Assembly: GCA_029253325.1 (NCBI GenBank)
Contig: JAQWZS010000114.1
Span: forward strand, 1 to 6,659
From: Bacteroidia bacterium
Lineage (GTDB): Bacteria > Bacteroidota > Bacteroidia > NS11-12g > UBA9320
Length of the DNA: 6,659 nt
Direction of reading: 5' to 3'
Shown here: positions 1-5,891 of the stretch, one piece after another
Numbering within the stretch: position 1 is the stretch's first letter
How the letters are laid out: each line of letters begins with the position of its first letter
Made by a program: the position numbers and the translations under genes
Notes under the pieces: model-generated
The model's database searches: none
Told to the model about the DNA's origin: nothing
The model's input: the letters and a program-made list of their open reading frames with translations, nothing else

Positions 1-148
1 CAATTAATTTATAGTTGGTTAAATTTATTGACCCTACTCTTTGAAAATCTTCTTTAACCAACTCGTGAATGAATTTTCCCCTCATTTCAATGATTCCATC
101 ATTTGATATTAGATTAAAAGTTGATTGCTTTTCGTTAAATTCAGACAT
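1..148 (-). CDS. Unrecognised protein, N-terminal fragment (3' end beyond the window)
   Basis: An open frame runs on the minus strand from an ATG at 148-146 to the left edge with no stop, giving the first 49 residues (beginning MSEFNEKQSTFNLISNDG). I do not recognise the family. The visible part is polar and charged, with no signal peptide or membrane segment. Its upstream region, about 200 bp to the stop of the next minus-strand gene at 349, is long enough for a separate promoter. A near-match to the Bacteroidota -7 element (TTAATTTG on the minus strand, 164-157) lies just upstream but would give a very short leader. The frame is supported by a clean ATG, even codon use for an AT-rich genome, and no competing frame. 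No function can be assigned from 49 residues. Confidence 0.6.
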   Translation of the reverse strand, partial: MSEFNEKQSTFNLISNDGIIEMRGKFIHELVKEDFQRVGSINLTNYKLI

Positions 149-348
149 ATATATTACAAATTAATATTAATAAGTTGTATTAATAATTATAATTAGATGC
201 TAATTTATGTTTACTAAACAAGAATAATCATATTGAGAATAAATTTTGACTCAAACTTGTTTTTATGCTAATAAAATTAGTAAAGTGATTTTTTAAAACT
301 CGCATCTAACTCGAATGAGTCCTGTAAATTTATGAAATATGAGATTTA

Positions 349-687
349 TCAATCCTTCAAAAATTGAATAAATATACTTGTCAAATGGGGGTAACCTAAT
401 TTTTTTTCATTCTCAGAATCATAGAAAGTAATTTGATTACTTTCTTCGTAGTGATCAAGCAATAAACCTTTGAATCCAAGAAATGGGCTCGCTACAACTT
501 TTTCGTTTCCTTTTTCTTCATACAAGCTTGGAAATAGCTTTTTAATTCTATCGGTAACATACAACTCATACCAACAACCTTCTTCGACTCTACAATAATA
601 TCCTCTCTCCCAAACTAATTCATCCTGATCGAGGAAACTTAAAGAATCTGATATTCCTTCGGGGTATTTATCATAATTAAATTCCAT
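349..687 (-). CDS. Unrecognised acidic 112-aa protein
   Basis: This is a complete small gene with ATG at 687, second of a minus-strand pair. Its start lies 5 bp beyond the stop of the 220-aa gene, so the two are almost certainly co-transcribed and probably translationally coupled. The protein is soluble and acidic (about 22 Asp/Glu against 12 Lys/Arg). It is rich in aromatic residues in the first half (W26, Y30, Y31, W39, Y40, Y43) and carries two cysteines (C32, C38). There is no signal peptide, membrane helix or catalytic motif I recognise. Size, acidity and predicted mixed alpha/beta character resemble small immunity-type or SMI1/KNR4-like proteins, but I see no diagnostic motif, so this is only a resemblance. 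The family is unknown. Confidence 0.75.
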   Translation of the reverse strand: MEFNYDKYPEGISDSLSFLDQDELVWERGYYCRVEEGCWYELYVTDRIKKLFPSLYEEKGNEKVVASPFLGFKGLLLDHYEESNQITFYDSENEKKLGYPHLTSIFIQFLKD

Positions 688-692
688 TAAAA

Positions 693-1355
693 CTAGCTAT
701 TTATTGAATTGGTTAAACGTTTTAAATAGCCTAGGGAATTTTTAAAAGTTGACTCAATAAAAATCCCCTGGCGTTTGAATAATGCAATTCTGGTTTTACT
801 TTTATTTCTCTCTATAAATTGTTCAACATCTTTTTGAGTTTTAAAAGTCATACTTTTTGCAAGGACATTAAGTTCCAAAAAATTTTCCCGCGGAAAGTTC
901 TTAAGGTCTTTTTTATCCCATATTAGTAAAAGACTTCTTGTCATGAATAGTGTCCAAAATGTAAATTTATGAACCATATAAATTAAATCATCATCATTAT
1001 CTAAATCACAATCGATATTTGTTATCGAGTCCTTGACATTCAGACTATATTTATTTGTGAGGTTTTCTTCAATTAATTCTTCTATTGGTTTGAGTAAGTA
1101 ATTAGAACAAATTATCAGTTGTATTTCGTTAAAAGATTTACCCAATTTTTTGGATTTCAACTCTTCAACAGCTTTTGGAAACAGACTTTCGTCATAAATG
1201 TCTTTAAATGAATCTAAGCGTTTGATTACAAAAGTTAAATCAGCCAAGTTTTTCTGTCTTAGTACTATTCCTAAATCATAAATTTTACGGTCTACCTCAT
1301 TTAGAATAGTTGAATATTCGTTTAATATTTTTGGTGAAATTTTTAATGTGGACAT
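693..1355 (-). CDS. Unrecognised largely helical 220-aa protein
   Basis: This complete gene starts at ATG 1355 and ends in TAG at 695-693. It is first of the two-gene minus-strand unit and is divergent from the gene starting at 1516. The composition (many Lys, Glu, Leu, Ile; few Gly and Pro) suggests a mainly alpha-helical soluble protein. Residues about 114-123 form an Asp/Asn-rich acidic run. They are followed by a hydrophobic, aromatic stretch at about 125-147 (IYMVHKFTFWTLFMTRSLLL), which could be a buried helix or a marginal membrane-associated helix. Interspersed His, Lys and Arg argue against a clean transmembrane segment. The C-terminal 40 residues are basic. I do not recognise the family and assign no function. 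Coupling with the 112-aa gene suggests the two products work together. Confidence 0.75.
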   Translation of the reverse strand: MSTLKISPKILNEYSTILNEVDRKIYDLGIVLRQKNLADLTFVIKRLDSFKDIYDESLFPKAVEELKSKKLGKSFNEIQLIICSNYLLKPIEELIEENLTNKYSLNVKDSITNIDCDLDNDDDLIYMVHKFTFWTLFMTRSLLLIWDKKDLKNFPRENFLELNVLAKSMTFKTQKDVEQFIERNKSKTRIALFKRQGIFIESTFKNSLGYLKRLTNSINS

Positions 1356-1515
1356 AAGTAGTAATTAATTTTTATAATGTAAATTGGCAATTAATAAAAA
1401 TTTAGTTGAAGCATAAATACATTCACTAATTTTTAAAAAACCGTTAGATAGATTCAGTTAAATACTTACAATAATTAATATTGTAAAATAAGGGTTAAAA
1501 GAATATAAATAAATC
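1356..1515. promoter_or_regulatory. Divergent intergenic promoter region
   Basis: This 160-bp, very AT-rich region separates the 220-aa minus-strand gene from the plus-strand three-gene unit, so promoters for both directions should lie here. For the plus strand, TAATATTG at 1476-1483 matches the Bacteroidota -7 consensus TAnnTTTG at 7 of 8 positions, but its upstream -33 TTG is poor (TTC at 1453-1455). For the minus strand, TATTTATG (1419-1412) is also a 7 of 8 match, with no good -33. A short palindrome, AATTG-G-CAATT, sits at 1382-1392. No ribosome binding site is evident; the A-rich leader before ATG 1516 is typical of Bacteroidota. Exact start sites cannot be set by eye. Confidence 0.45.
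1466..1486. promoter_or_regulatory. Palindromic operator-like site upstream of the plus-strand unit
   Basis: A perfect inverted repeat consists of TTACAATA (1466-1473), a 5-bp spacer ATTAA, and TATTGTAA (1479-1486). The geometry of two 8-bp arms with centres 13 bp apart suits binding by a dimeric helix-turn-helix regulator. It overlaps the best -7 candidate (1476-1483) and ends 29 bp before ATG 1516, where a repressor would block initiation. A regulator gene is not identifiable in the window; any of the unknown genes could encode it, or it could lie elsewhere. An RNA stem is less likely because the arms are nearly all A/T. The symmetry is directly visible; the operator role is inferred. Confidence 0.4.
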
Positions 1516-2238
1516 ATGAAAATAAAAGAGATTTCTAACAATATAGAATTACATAAAGTAGAAGATGATCTAGCTTTAATATCTAATTATAAAGTGATAG
1601 TTCAAGGCTTCACAGATATTGGAACCCCAGCCAATGGACTTGTACCAATAATTTATTACAAGCAACAGGAATTTAAATATTTGGATATAGACACTCTTGA
1701 AATATTTGATATTAGCAATGTAAACTGGATTTCTGGGTTTCACTATGTAGGAAGTAATTTGACTTGCCTTGGTCACAACTATAGATCAGACCCTCAAAAA
1801 AATCTATCTACCTCATACAAGTACACTAGTGTTGAGGGTATGAAAATAATTTTTGAAAATCTAGAAGGATGTGATACGATTTTAAAACCAGAGAAAAAAT
1901 TTAATGAAAACCTACAAAAAATGGTTGAAACAGGTGTAAATAAAATGCAATGCACACTAACACCTGAATTAGCGAAGAAGATGTTTAATCAAATTAAATA
2001 TTACCGAATAGTAGGTAAAGGATTATTAGCAAAAGGATTAAATATTGGCGTTCAGCCAATTAAGCTAGAGGATGGCAGTAATTATCATTCTAGTTTATTT
2101 ACACTTTCTCAAAAAGATGAAACATATGGTGTAATTGATGTCAGAACTGACAAACTAATTACTGAAATTATTTATAAGGAAATTGACCTTTGTCCTAATC
2201 TTATTAGAGTCAACTCAGATACATTTTTAAAGTATTAA
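1516..2238 (+). CDS. Unrecognised 240-aa protein, first gene of the nuclease operon
   Basis: This complete gene runs from ATG 1516 to TAA 2236-2238. It opens a three-gene plus-strand unit: the next gene starts at most 15-18 bp downstream, so co-transcription with the DUF2779 nuclease is very likely. No family is recognised. The first ~115 residues look beta-rich (alternating hydrophobic pattern, many Tyr/Ile/Val). Residues about 124-163 are likely helical and Lys-rich. The C-terminal ~40 residues (YGVIDVRTDKLITEIIYKEID) faintly resemble one WG-type beta repeat unit, which usually reads as a Gly-hydrophobic-Ile-Asp turn, then Gly-Lys and a Tyr-Asp pair. Several expected positions are missing. 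Cysteines at 84, 119, 146 and 226 are not arranged as an obvious metal site. No signal peptide or membrane span is seen, so it is probably cytoplasmic. Confidence 0.75.
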   Translation: MKIKEISNNIELHKVEDDLALISNYKVIVQGFTDIGTPANGLVPIIYYKQQEFKYLDIDTLEIFDISNVNWISGFHYVGSNLTCLGHNYRSDPQKNLSTSYKYTSVEGMKIIFENLEGCDTILKPEKKFNENLQKMVETGVNKMQCTLTPELAKKMFNQIKYYRIVGKGLLAKGLNIGVQPIKLEDGSNYHSSLFTLSQKDETYGVIDVRTDKLITEIIYKEIDLCPNLIRVNSDTFLKY

Positions 2239-2253
2239 TTGTGGTTTTATAGT

Positions 2254-4260
2254 ATGATGTTTACTAAAACCATTTTTAATGAAGCGCTATCTTGTCCTAC
2301 AAAATTGTTTTACACTAAAAATGATGAATATGAAAATCAGCAAAAAGAAGATTCCTTTTTGGAGGCATTAGCTAAAGGGGGCTATCAAGTTGGTGAGTTA
2401 GCCAAGTATAAATATTCTAATGATCCAATTACTGAGGAAATTACTGTTGAAACGCTTGATTATTCAGAAGCAATTTTAATCACAAATTCGAAATTGAATG
2501 AAAGCAAAAATGTTGTTATAGCTGAAGGAGCATTTAGTTTTAAAAATTTTTTTGTTAGGGTCGATATTCTCGTTAGAGATGGTAATAAATTGAAGCTTAT
2601 TGAGGTAAAATCTAAGTCTATCGGCAAGAATGACGTATTTATCAAAGGAGATAAAGTAAAATCAAGTTGGCAACCTTATCTATATGATTTAGCATTTCAA
2701 ACTTATGTTTTAGAGAAAGCCCTTCCTAATTTTGAAATTGATCCATATCTTTTATTAATAGATAAAGACGAGAAAGCTAGTGCAGATGGGCTAAATCAAT
2801 TGTTCAAGGTTAAGAAAGATATAAATGGAAGGACTTCGATAGTAGTTGATAAATCTTTTAAAGGTTTTAATAGTGGAAATCTTAGTATTTTAAGAGAGAT
2901 TCCAATGAGGGAGACTATTAATAAGTTGAATACTCTTGCAGTTCCGAATGTTAACGTTCCACTTGAAAATAGTCAATTAGTTGATTTTATTCCATGGGCA
3001 GAAGCTCTCCATACAACCAAAAAACGCCATTGGTCAAAACCATCAATTCAGTGTAAAAACTGCAATTATAAAAAAAGCCACACTTTGAAAAAGTGTGGCT
3101 TTAGTGAGTGCTGGTCAAATCATAATTGGGAAAAGATTGGAAAAATAGCTATAAATCAATTAAATGAACCTCTTATAACTGACTTATGGATGGGACTAGG
3201 TGGTGCCAAAATTTCAAAAAATGTAATGAGTCAGAATGTACCGTACATATCAATGCTTGACTCAGATTTATTAAAACCCACATCTAATAGTGATGACAAA
3301 TATCCGGGGATGACACCACACGAAAGACGTGTTTATCAAATTAATTCTGTTAAATCAAAATCTTCATCATATATTTTTTTAAAAGAAAAATTTATGGAAT
3401 TTTCCAAGGATTGGAAGTACCCATTAAATATGATTGATTTTGAAACTAGCACTGTTGCATTACCCTATTTTAAAGGAATGAGACCATATGAGACAGTTGC
3501 ATTTCAATTCTCTCACCATATTATGCATGAAGATGGTAATGTGGAGCATTTCAATGATTATATATCATGGGAGCCAAACACTTATCCCAATGTTGAATTT
3601 GTGAAAGAATTAAAGAAATCATTAGAATCTAATGGAGGAACTATTTTTAGATATGCTGCACATGAAAATTCAGTGTTAAATAAAATCAAAGATGATTTAA
3701 TGCAAATCAAACCTGATGGTTTTGAAGAATTAATAAATTTTATTGATGAGATAACAGAATATAAAAATAATGAGGGTGAGAGGAGGGAAGGAAAACGAAA
3801 TATGGTTGATTTAGCTGAAGTTGTTAGGTCTTTTTACTACAGTCCTTTTGCAGGTGGTAGTAATTCTATAAAACAGATACTACCAGCTATAATAAATGAC
3901 TGTAAGCATTTAAGAGAAAGGTATTCCAATGAAGATTTATATGGAAAATCAAAGGAATATTCTAGTTTAAATTTTGAGAATCATACTTGGATTACTAACG
4001 AAACCAATCATGATCCATATAAAACTTTACATTCATTTGATAAAATTGAGGGACTAGAAAATACTGAGTTATTTGATGATCTAGGCGAAGTTGCCGATGG
4101 TTCAGCAGCTATGATGGCTTATAATAAATTGCAATGGAGTTATATTAGCGATAAAGAACGGTCATTGCTAAAGAAAGCATTGCTTCAATATTGCGAGCTT
4201 GATACACTAGCTATGGTAATAATAATGCAGGGTTTGTTTTCATTAGAAGAAAGAGAATAA
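2254..4260 (+). CDS. DUF2779 protein: PD-(D/E)XK nuclease plus DEDD exonuclease
   Basis: Numbered from ATG 2254 (668 aa). The N-terminal half shows RecB/Cas4-like nuclease signatures: an early Cys (ALSCPTKLFYTK, C14), a catalytic Asp in VRVDIL (D104), then E117-V-K119 (LIEVKSKS), followed by YDLAFQTYVLE, equivalent to the QxxxY helix. Four cysteines, C267, C270, C281 and C286 (CKNC...KKCGFSECW), could bind zinc or, with C14, an Fe-S cluster as in Cas4/AddB. The C-terminal half is the DUF2779 (PF11074) RNase H-like exonuclease: IDFET (D395, E397), RYAAHEN (E471), VDLAEVVRSFYYSPFAGGSNSIKQILPAI (D519), and a closing YCELDTLAM (Y646, D650), a DEDDy-like pattern. This implies two metal-dependent nuclease centres acting on DNA or RNA in the cytoplasm; substrate unknown. 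ATG 2254 or 2257 is preferred over the in-frame TTG at 2239 because homologues begin close to the CPxKL segment. It lies between two unknown genes. Confidence 0.88.
   Translation: MMFTKTIFNEALSCPTKLFYTKNDEYENQQKEDSFLEALAKGGYQVGELAKYKYSNDPITEEITVETLDYSEAILITNSKLNESKNVVIAEGAFSFKNFFVRVDILVRDGNKLKLIEVKSKSIGKNDVFIKGDKVKSSWQPYLYDLAFQTYVLEKALPNFEIDPYLLLIDKDEKASADGLNQLFKVKKDINGRTSIVVDKSFKGFNSGNLSILREIPMRETINKLNTLAVPNVNVPLENSQLVDFIPWAEALHTTKKRHWSKPSIQCKNCNYKKSHTLKKCGFSECWSNHNWEKIGKIAINQLNEPLITDLWMGLGGAKISKNVMSQNVPYISMLDSDLLKPTSNSDDKYPGMTPHERRVYQINSVKSKSSSYIFLKEKFMEFSKDWKYPLNMIDFETSTVALPYFKGMRPYETVAFQFSHHIMHEDGNVEHFNDYISWEPNTYPNVEFVKELKKSLESNGGTIFRYAAHENSVLNKIKDDLMQIKPDGFEELINFIDEITEYKNNEGERREGKRNMVDLAEVVRSFYYSPFAGGSNSIKQILPAIINDCKHLRERYSNEDLYGKSKEYSSLNFENHTWITNETNHDPYKTLHSFDKIEGLENTELFDDLGEVADGSAAMMAYNKLQWSYISDKERSLLKKALLQYCELDTLAMVIIMQGLFSLEERE
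3070..3102 (-). terminator. Terminator-like hairpin inside the nuclease gene, antisense orientation
   Basis: AAAGCCACACTTT (3074-3086) and AAAGTGTGGCTTT (3090-3102) pair perfectly over 13 bp around a GAA loop. On the plus strand the stem follows a run of seven A (3070-3076). Read on the minus strand, the stem is therefore followed by an uninterrupted run of seven T (three of them in the stem), the form of an intrinsic terminator. It lies wholly within codons for the cysteine cluster of the DUF2779 protein, so the bases are also under protein constraint. Sense readthrough must be efficient for the gene to be expressed; the T-tract after the stem on the sense strand is only three bases. Function as an antisense terminator is inferred. 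Confidence 0.4.
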
Positions 4261-4280
4261 TTTAATATTTGAATTAATTT

Positions 4281-4988
4281 ATGGTTACACTAGATTACTT
4301 AAGACAAAAAGATTTCTATAAAGTAAACGCTCTACTTTATGATACAGTAATTGATAAATATAAGTTAATTTCAAATCATGACGAGGGCTTTCAAATAGAT
4401 TTCATAGAGGAAGAAAATATAGATTATACTAATTATGAGGAGTTTAAGTTTTACAATAAAAAACTTGATAAAATTCTTAAATCAATACAAAATATAAAAT
4501 CTATCGATTTAAATAAAAAGCTTGATGAAGGGTTCATAGATTTAAAAAGTAATACAAAAACATTGTTGGATAAATTAACTATTAATTCAAGCAATATACA
4601 TAACTACAGATCTGAAGTCACTAAAGTTGAAAAGACCATTTTTAAAAGTGGTTTGCTTCATGATTTCGGTAAACTACAAATGGAAATTAGTGATTTAAAA
4701 CGAAATTTACCTAAGCTATCAACCCCAAAAATTATAGAATCATTCAAGGTTTCTAAGGATATGTCTGCTAGTTATGAGGAGGAAATCAGAACTGATTCAC
4801 CCAAGGAATTTAAAAGACCTCCAATAGTAAATGGTTTTGTCTTTCCAATTCATATAATTGATAATTCATGTGTTCTTTATACTGGTCGTATCTTAGGACC
4901 TTTAATGGGTCATGGTACAAAAGAGGAGTGGAGTTTTGATGGGGTGAAATGGAAAAAAAAGGATTCATGGATAACATGGAATTCTTAG
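4281..4988 (+). CDS. Unrecognised 235-aa protein with long helical middle, third gene of the nuclease operon
   Basis: This complete gene starts at ATG 4281, 20 bp after the nuclease stop, and ends in TAG 4986-4988, so it closes the plus-strand unit. The family is not recognised. Residues about 1-50 are mixed. Residues about 54-145 are Lys/Leu/Ile/Asp-rich with heptad-like spacing of hydrophobics, suggesting a long helical bundle or coiled coil. A Ser/Pro/Lys linker at about 165-182 leads to a compact C-terminal segment (183-235) rich in Gly, Trp and beta-branched residues (W217, W224, W230, W233), probably a small beta domain. Within the helical part, LLHDFGKL (125-132) looks like an HD-phosphohydrolase motif with a His 20 residues upstream (H107), but no other HD-domain hallmark is clear. 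No signal peptide or membrane segment is seen. A partner or adaptor role for the nuclease is speculation from the operon alone. Confidence 0.72.
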   Translation: MVTLDYLRQKDFYKVNALLYDTVIDKYKLISNHDEGFQIDFIEEENIDYTNYEEFKFYNKKLDKILKSIQNIKSIDLNKKLDEGFIDLKSNTKTLLDKLTINSSNIHNYRSEVTKVEKTIFKSGLLHDFGKLQMEISDLKRNLPKLSTPKIIESFKVSKDMSASYEEEIRTDSPKEFKRPPIVNGFVFPIHIIDNSCVLYTGRILGPLMGHGTKEEWSFDGVKWKKKDSWITWNS

Positions 4989-5000
4989 CAAGAAACTGAT

Positions 5001-5020
5001 AATAAGATTGAATTCTTATT
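5001..5020. terminator. Weak hairpin between convergent genes
   Basis: AATAAGA (5001-5007) and TCTTATT (5014-5020) pair over 7 bp with a 6-nt loop. They lie between the stop of the plus-strand unit (4988) and the stop of the minus-strand operon (5018-5016), and the right arm overlaps that stop codon. On the plus strand the stem is followed by a T-rich stretch. The position fits a shared terminator for converging transcripts, but the stem has a single G-C pair per arm and would be unstable, so the assignment is tentative. Confidence 0.25.
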
Positions 5021-5471
5021 TCTTATATTTTAAATAATTTAAAACACTTTTCCAATCTGGAAATCTTTCAGAACCAAAATGAAGCCATTCACCTTTGAAT
5101 TCTGATGCACCATTGAATCTTCTGTCATCAATTAGATAGTCTCCAATTAGAAGGTGTTTGTGATGAGATAGTATTAGACGTTTTCTAATCAATTTTTCGT
5201 CAAAAAATTTTGCAACCCATAATCGTTTGTGCATCCATCCCTCTGGATTATCCCAGGGTGCAGTAGATAGAAAGTAGACATCAAAAACTTGATCTTCTAA
5301 TAGTTTATTTACTGCATCGATTGCTCCTGGTATTGGTTCTAAATTTTCATAGATACCTGGAAGTTTATCTGGTCTTCCTATGAATGGTGTAATATTAGAT
5401 AAAGAATGTTCTTGTCTACCTTTTTCAAAATTAGCAACTACGCCATCCAGATCAATGTATATAATTTTCAT
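5016..5471 (-). CDS. HAD-fold 5'(3')-deoxyribonucleotidase, NT5C type
   Basis: This 151-aa protein has all HAD phosphatase motifs. Motif I is IYIDLDGVVANF (nucleophile D7, acid/base D9), motif II is FLSTAPWDNP (S69/T70), motif III is K105 within SHHKHLLIGDY, and motif IV is D111-YLID-D116 (IGDYLIDDR). The IDLDGVVANF start, the segment PIPGAIDAVNKL and the STAPWDNP signature identify the cytosolic type C 5' deoxynucleotidase family (PF06941). Members dephosphorylate (deoxy)nucleoside monophosphates with Mg2+ in the cytoplasm; bacterial members are often of unproven substrate range. The length is typical of short bacterial versions and all catalytic residues appear intact. It is the last gene of a minus-strand operon, 4 bp after the 135-aa gene. 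The family assignment is secure and the exact substrate is inferred from the family. Confidence 0.9.
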   Translation of the reverse strand: MKIIYIDLDGVVANFEKGRQEHSLSNITPFIGRPDKLPGIYENLEPIPGAIDAVNKLLEDQVFDVYFLSTAPWDNPEGWMHKRLWVAKFFDEKLIRKRLILSHHKHLLIGDYLIDDRRFNGASEFKGEWLHFGSERFPDWKSVLNYLKYKK

Positions 5472-5475
5472 TTAT

Positions 5476-5883
5476 TTAATTTAATATGAGGGTGCCAGTA
5501 TTTTCAATTTTAGTAATATGGTAATTTAACTCATTAATGGATTTTAGTAATGATTGAATTTCAGAAATATTGTCAAAGAAACAGACTGAAACTCTATTTG
5601 AATTTCCTGCTATGATATTTTCAATTTTTAAATTAATTCGATTTAAAATTCCTAGTTCTATGTGATACTCGGTGCCTTTATAATTTGCTGAAACTTCAAA
5701 TAAATAAGTGTATTCAGGTTTTTTTATTGGTGTACTTTTAACTGTGGTTGCAAAAATTTTATTATCACATAAAACATTTATTAGATTAGAAATGAGCCAT
5801 TGTATTAACTCATTTTCATTAAATGATTTTAAATTAATTTCATCATTGATTATTTGCTTGATTATTTGTTTAGGGATGTTCAT
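5476..5883 (-). CDS. Unrecognised 135-aa protein
   Basis: This complete gene starts at ATG 5883 and ends 4 bp before the start of the deoxyribonucleotidase gene. Its own start is 8 bp after the stop of the 152-aa gene, so it sits mid-operon. Residues 1-50 look helical (Ile/Lys/Asn/Leu-rich, NELIQWLISNLINVL at 24-38). Residues 57-105 look like an antiparallel beta meander (YTYLFEVSANY, EYHIELGIL, RVSVCFFD), followed by a helix at 106-120 and a closing strand. This alpha-beta-alpha-beta order could be a small ligand- or protein-binding fold, but I do not recognise the family. No signal peptide, membrane segment or catalytic motif is visible. An open frame on the opposite strand inside it is shorter and lacks any support. 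Confidence 0.72.
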   Translation of the reverse strand: MNIPKQIIKQIINDEINLKSFNENELIQWLISNLINVLCDNKIFATTVKSTPIKKPEYTYLFEVSANYKGTEYHIELGILNRINLKIENIIAGNSNRVSVCFFDNISEIQSLLKSINELNYHITKIENTGTLILN

Positions 5884-5891
5884 TTGTGGTT

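Noticed and set aside
197..284. Direct repeat ATGCTAAT (197-204, 265-272) and inverted repeat TTTACTAA/TTAGTAAA (210-217, 277-284) in the intergenic region
   Set aside because: Eight-base matches about 60-70 bp apart are not surprising in sequence this AT-rich, and no promoter or element geometry supports a function.
885..900. Short inverted repeat around CCGCGG in the 220-aa gene
   Set aside because: Only five base pairs with a three-base loop; explained by coding sequence.
1576..1776. 66-codon open frame on the minus strand inside the 240-aa gene
   Set aside because: It is a shadow frame of the plus-strand gene, with no independent promoter, context or recognisable protein features.
2460..2645. 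61-codon open frame on the minus strand inside the nuclease gene
   Set aside because: It lies antisense to the well-supported PD-(D/E)XK domain; a chance frame.
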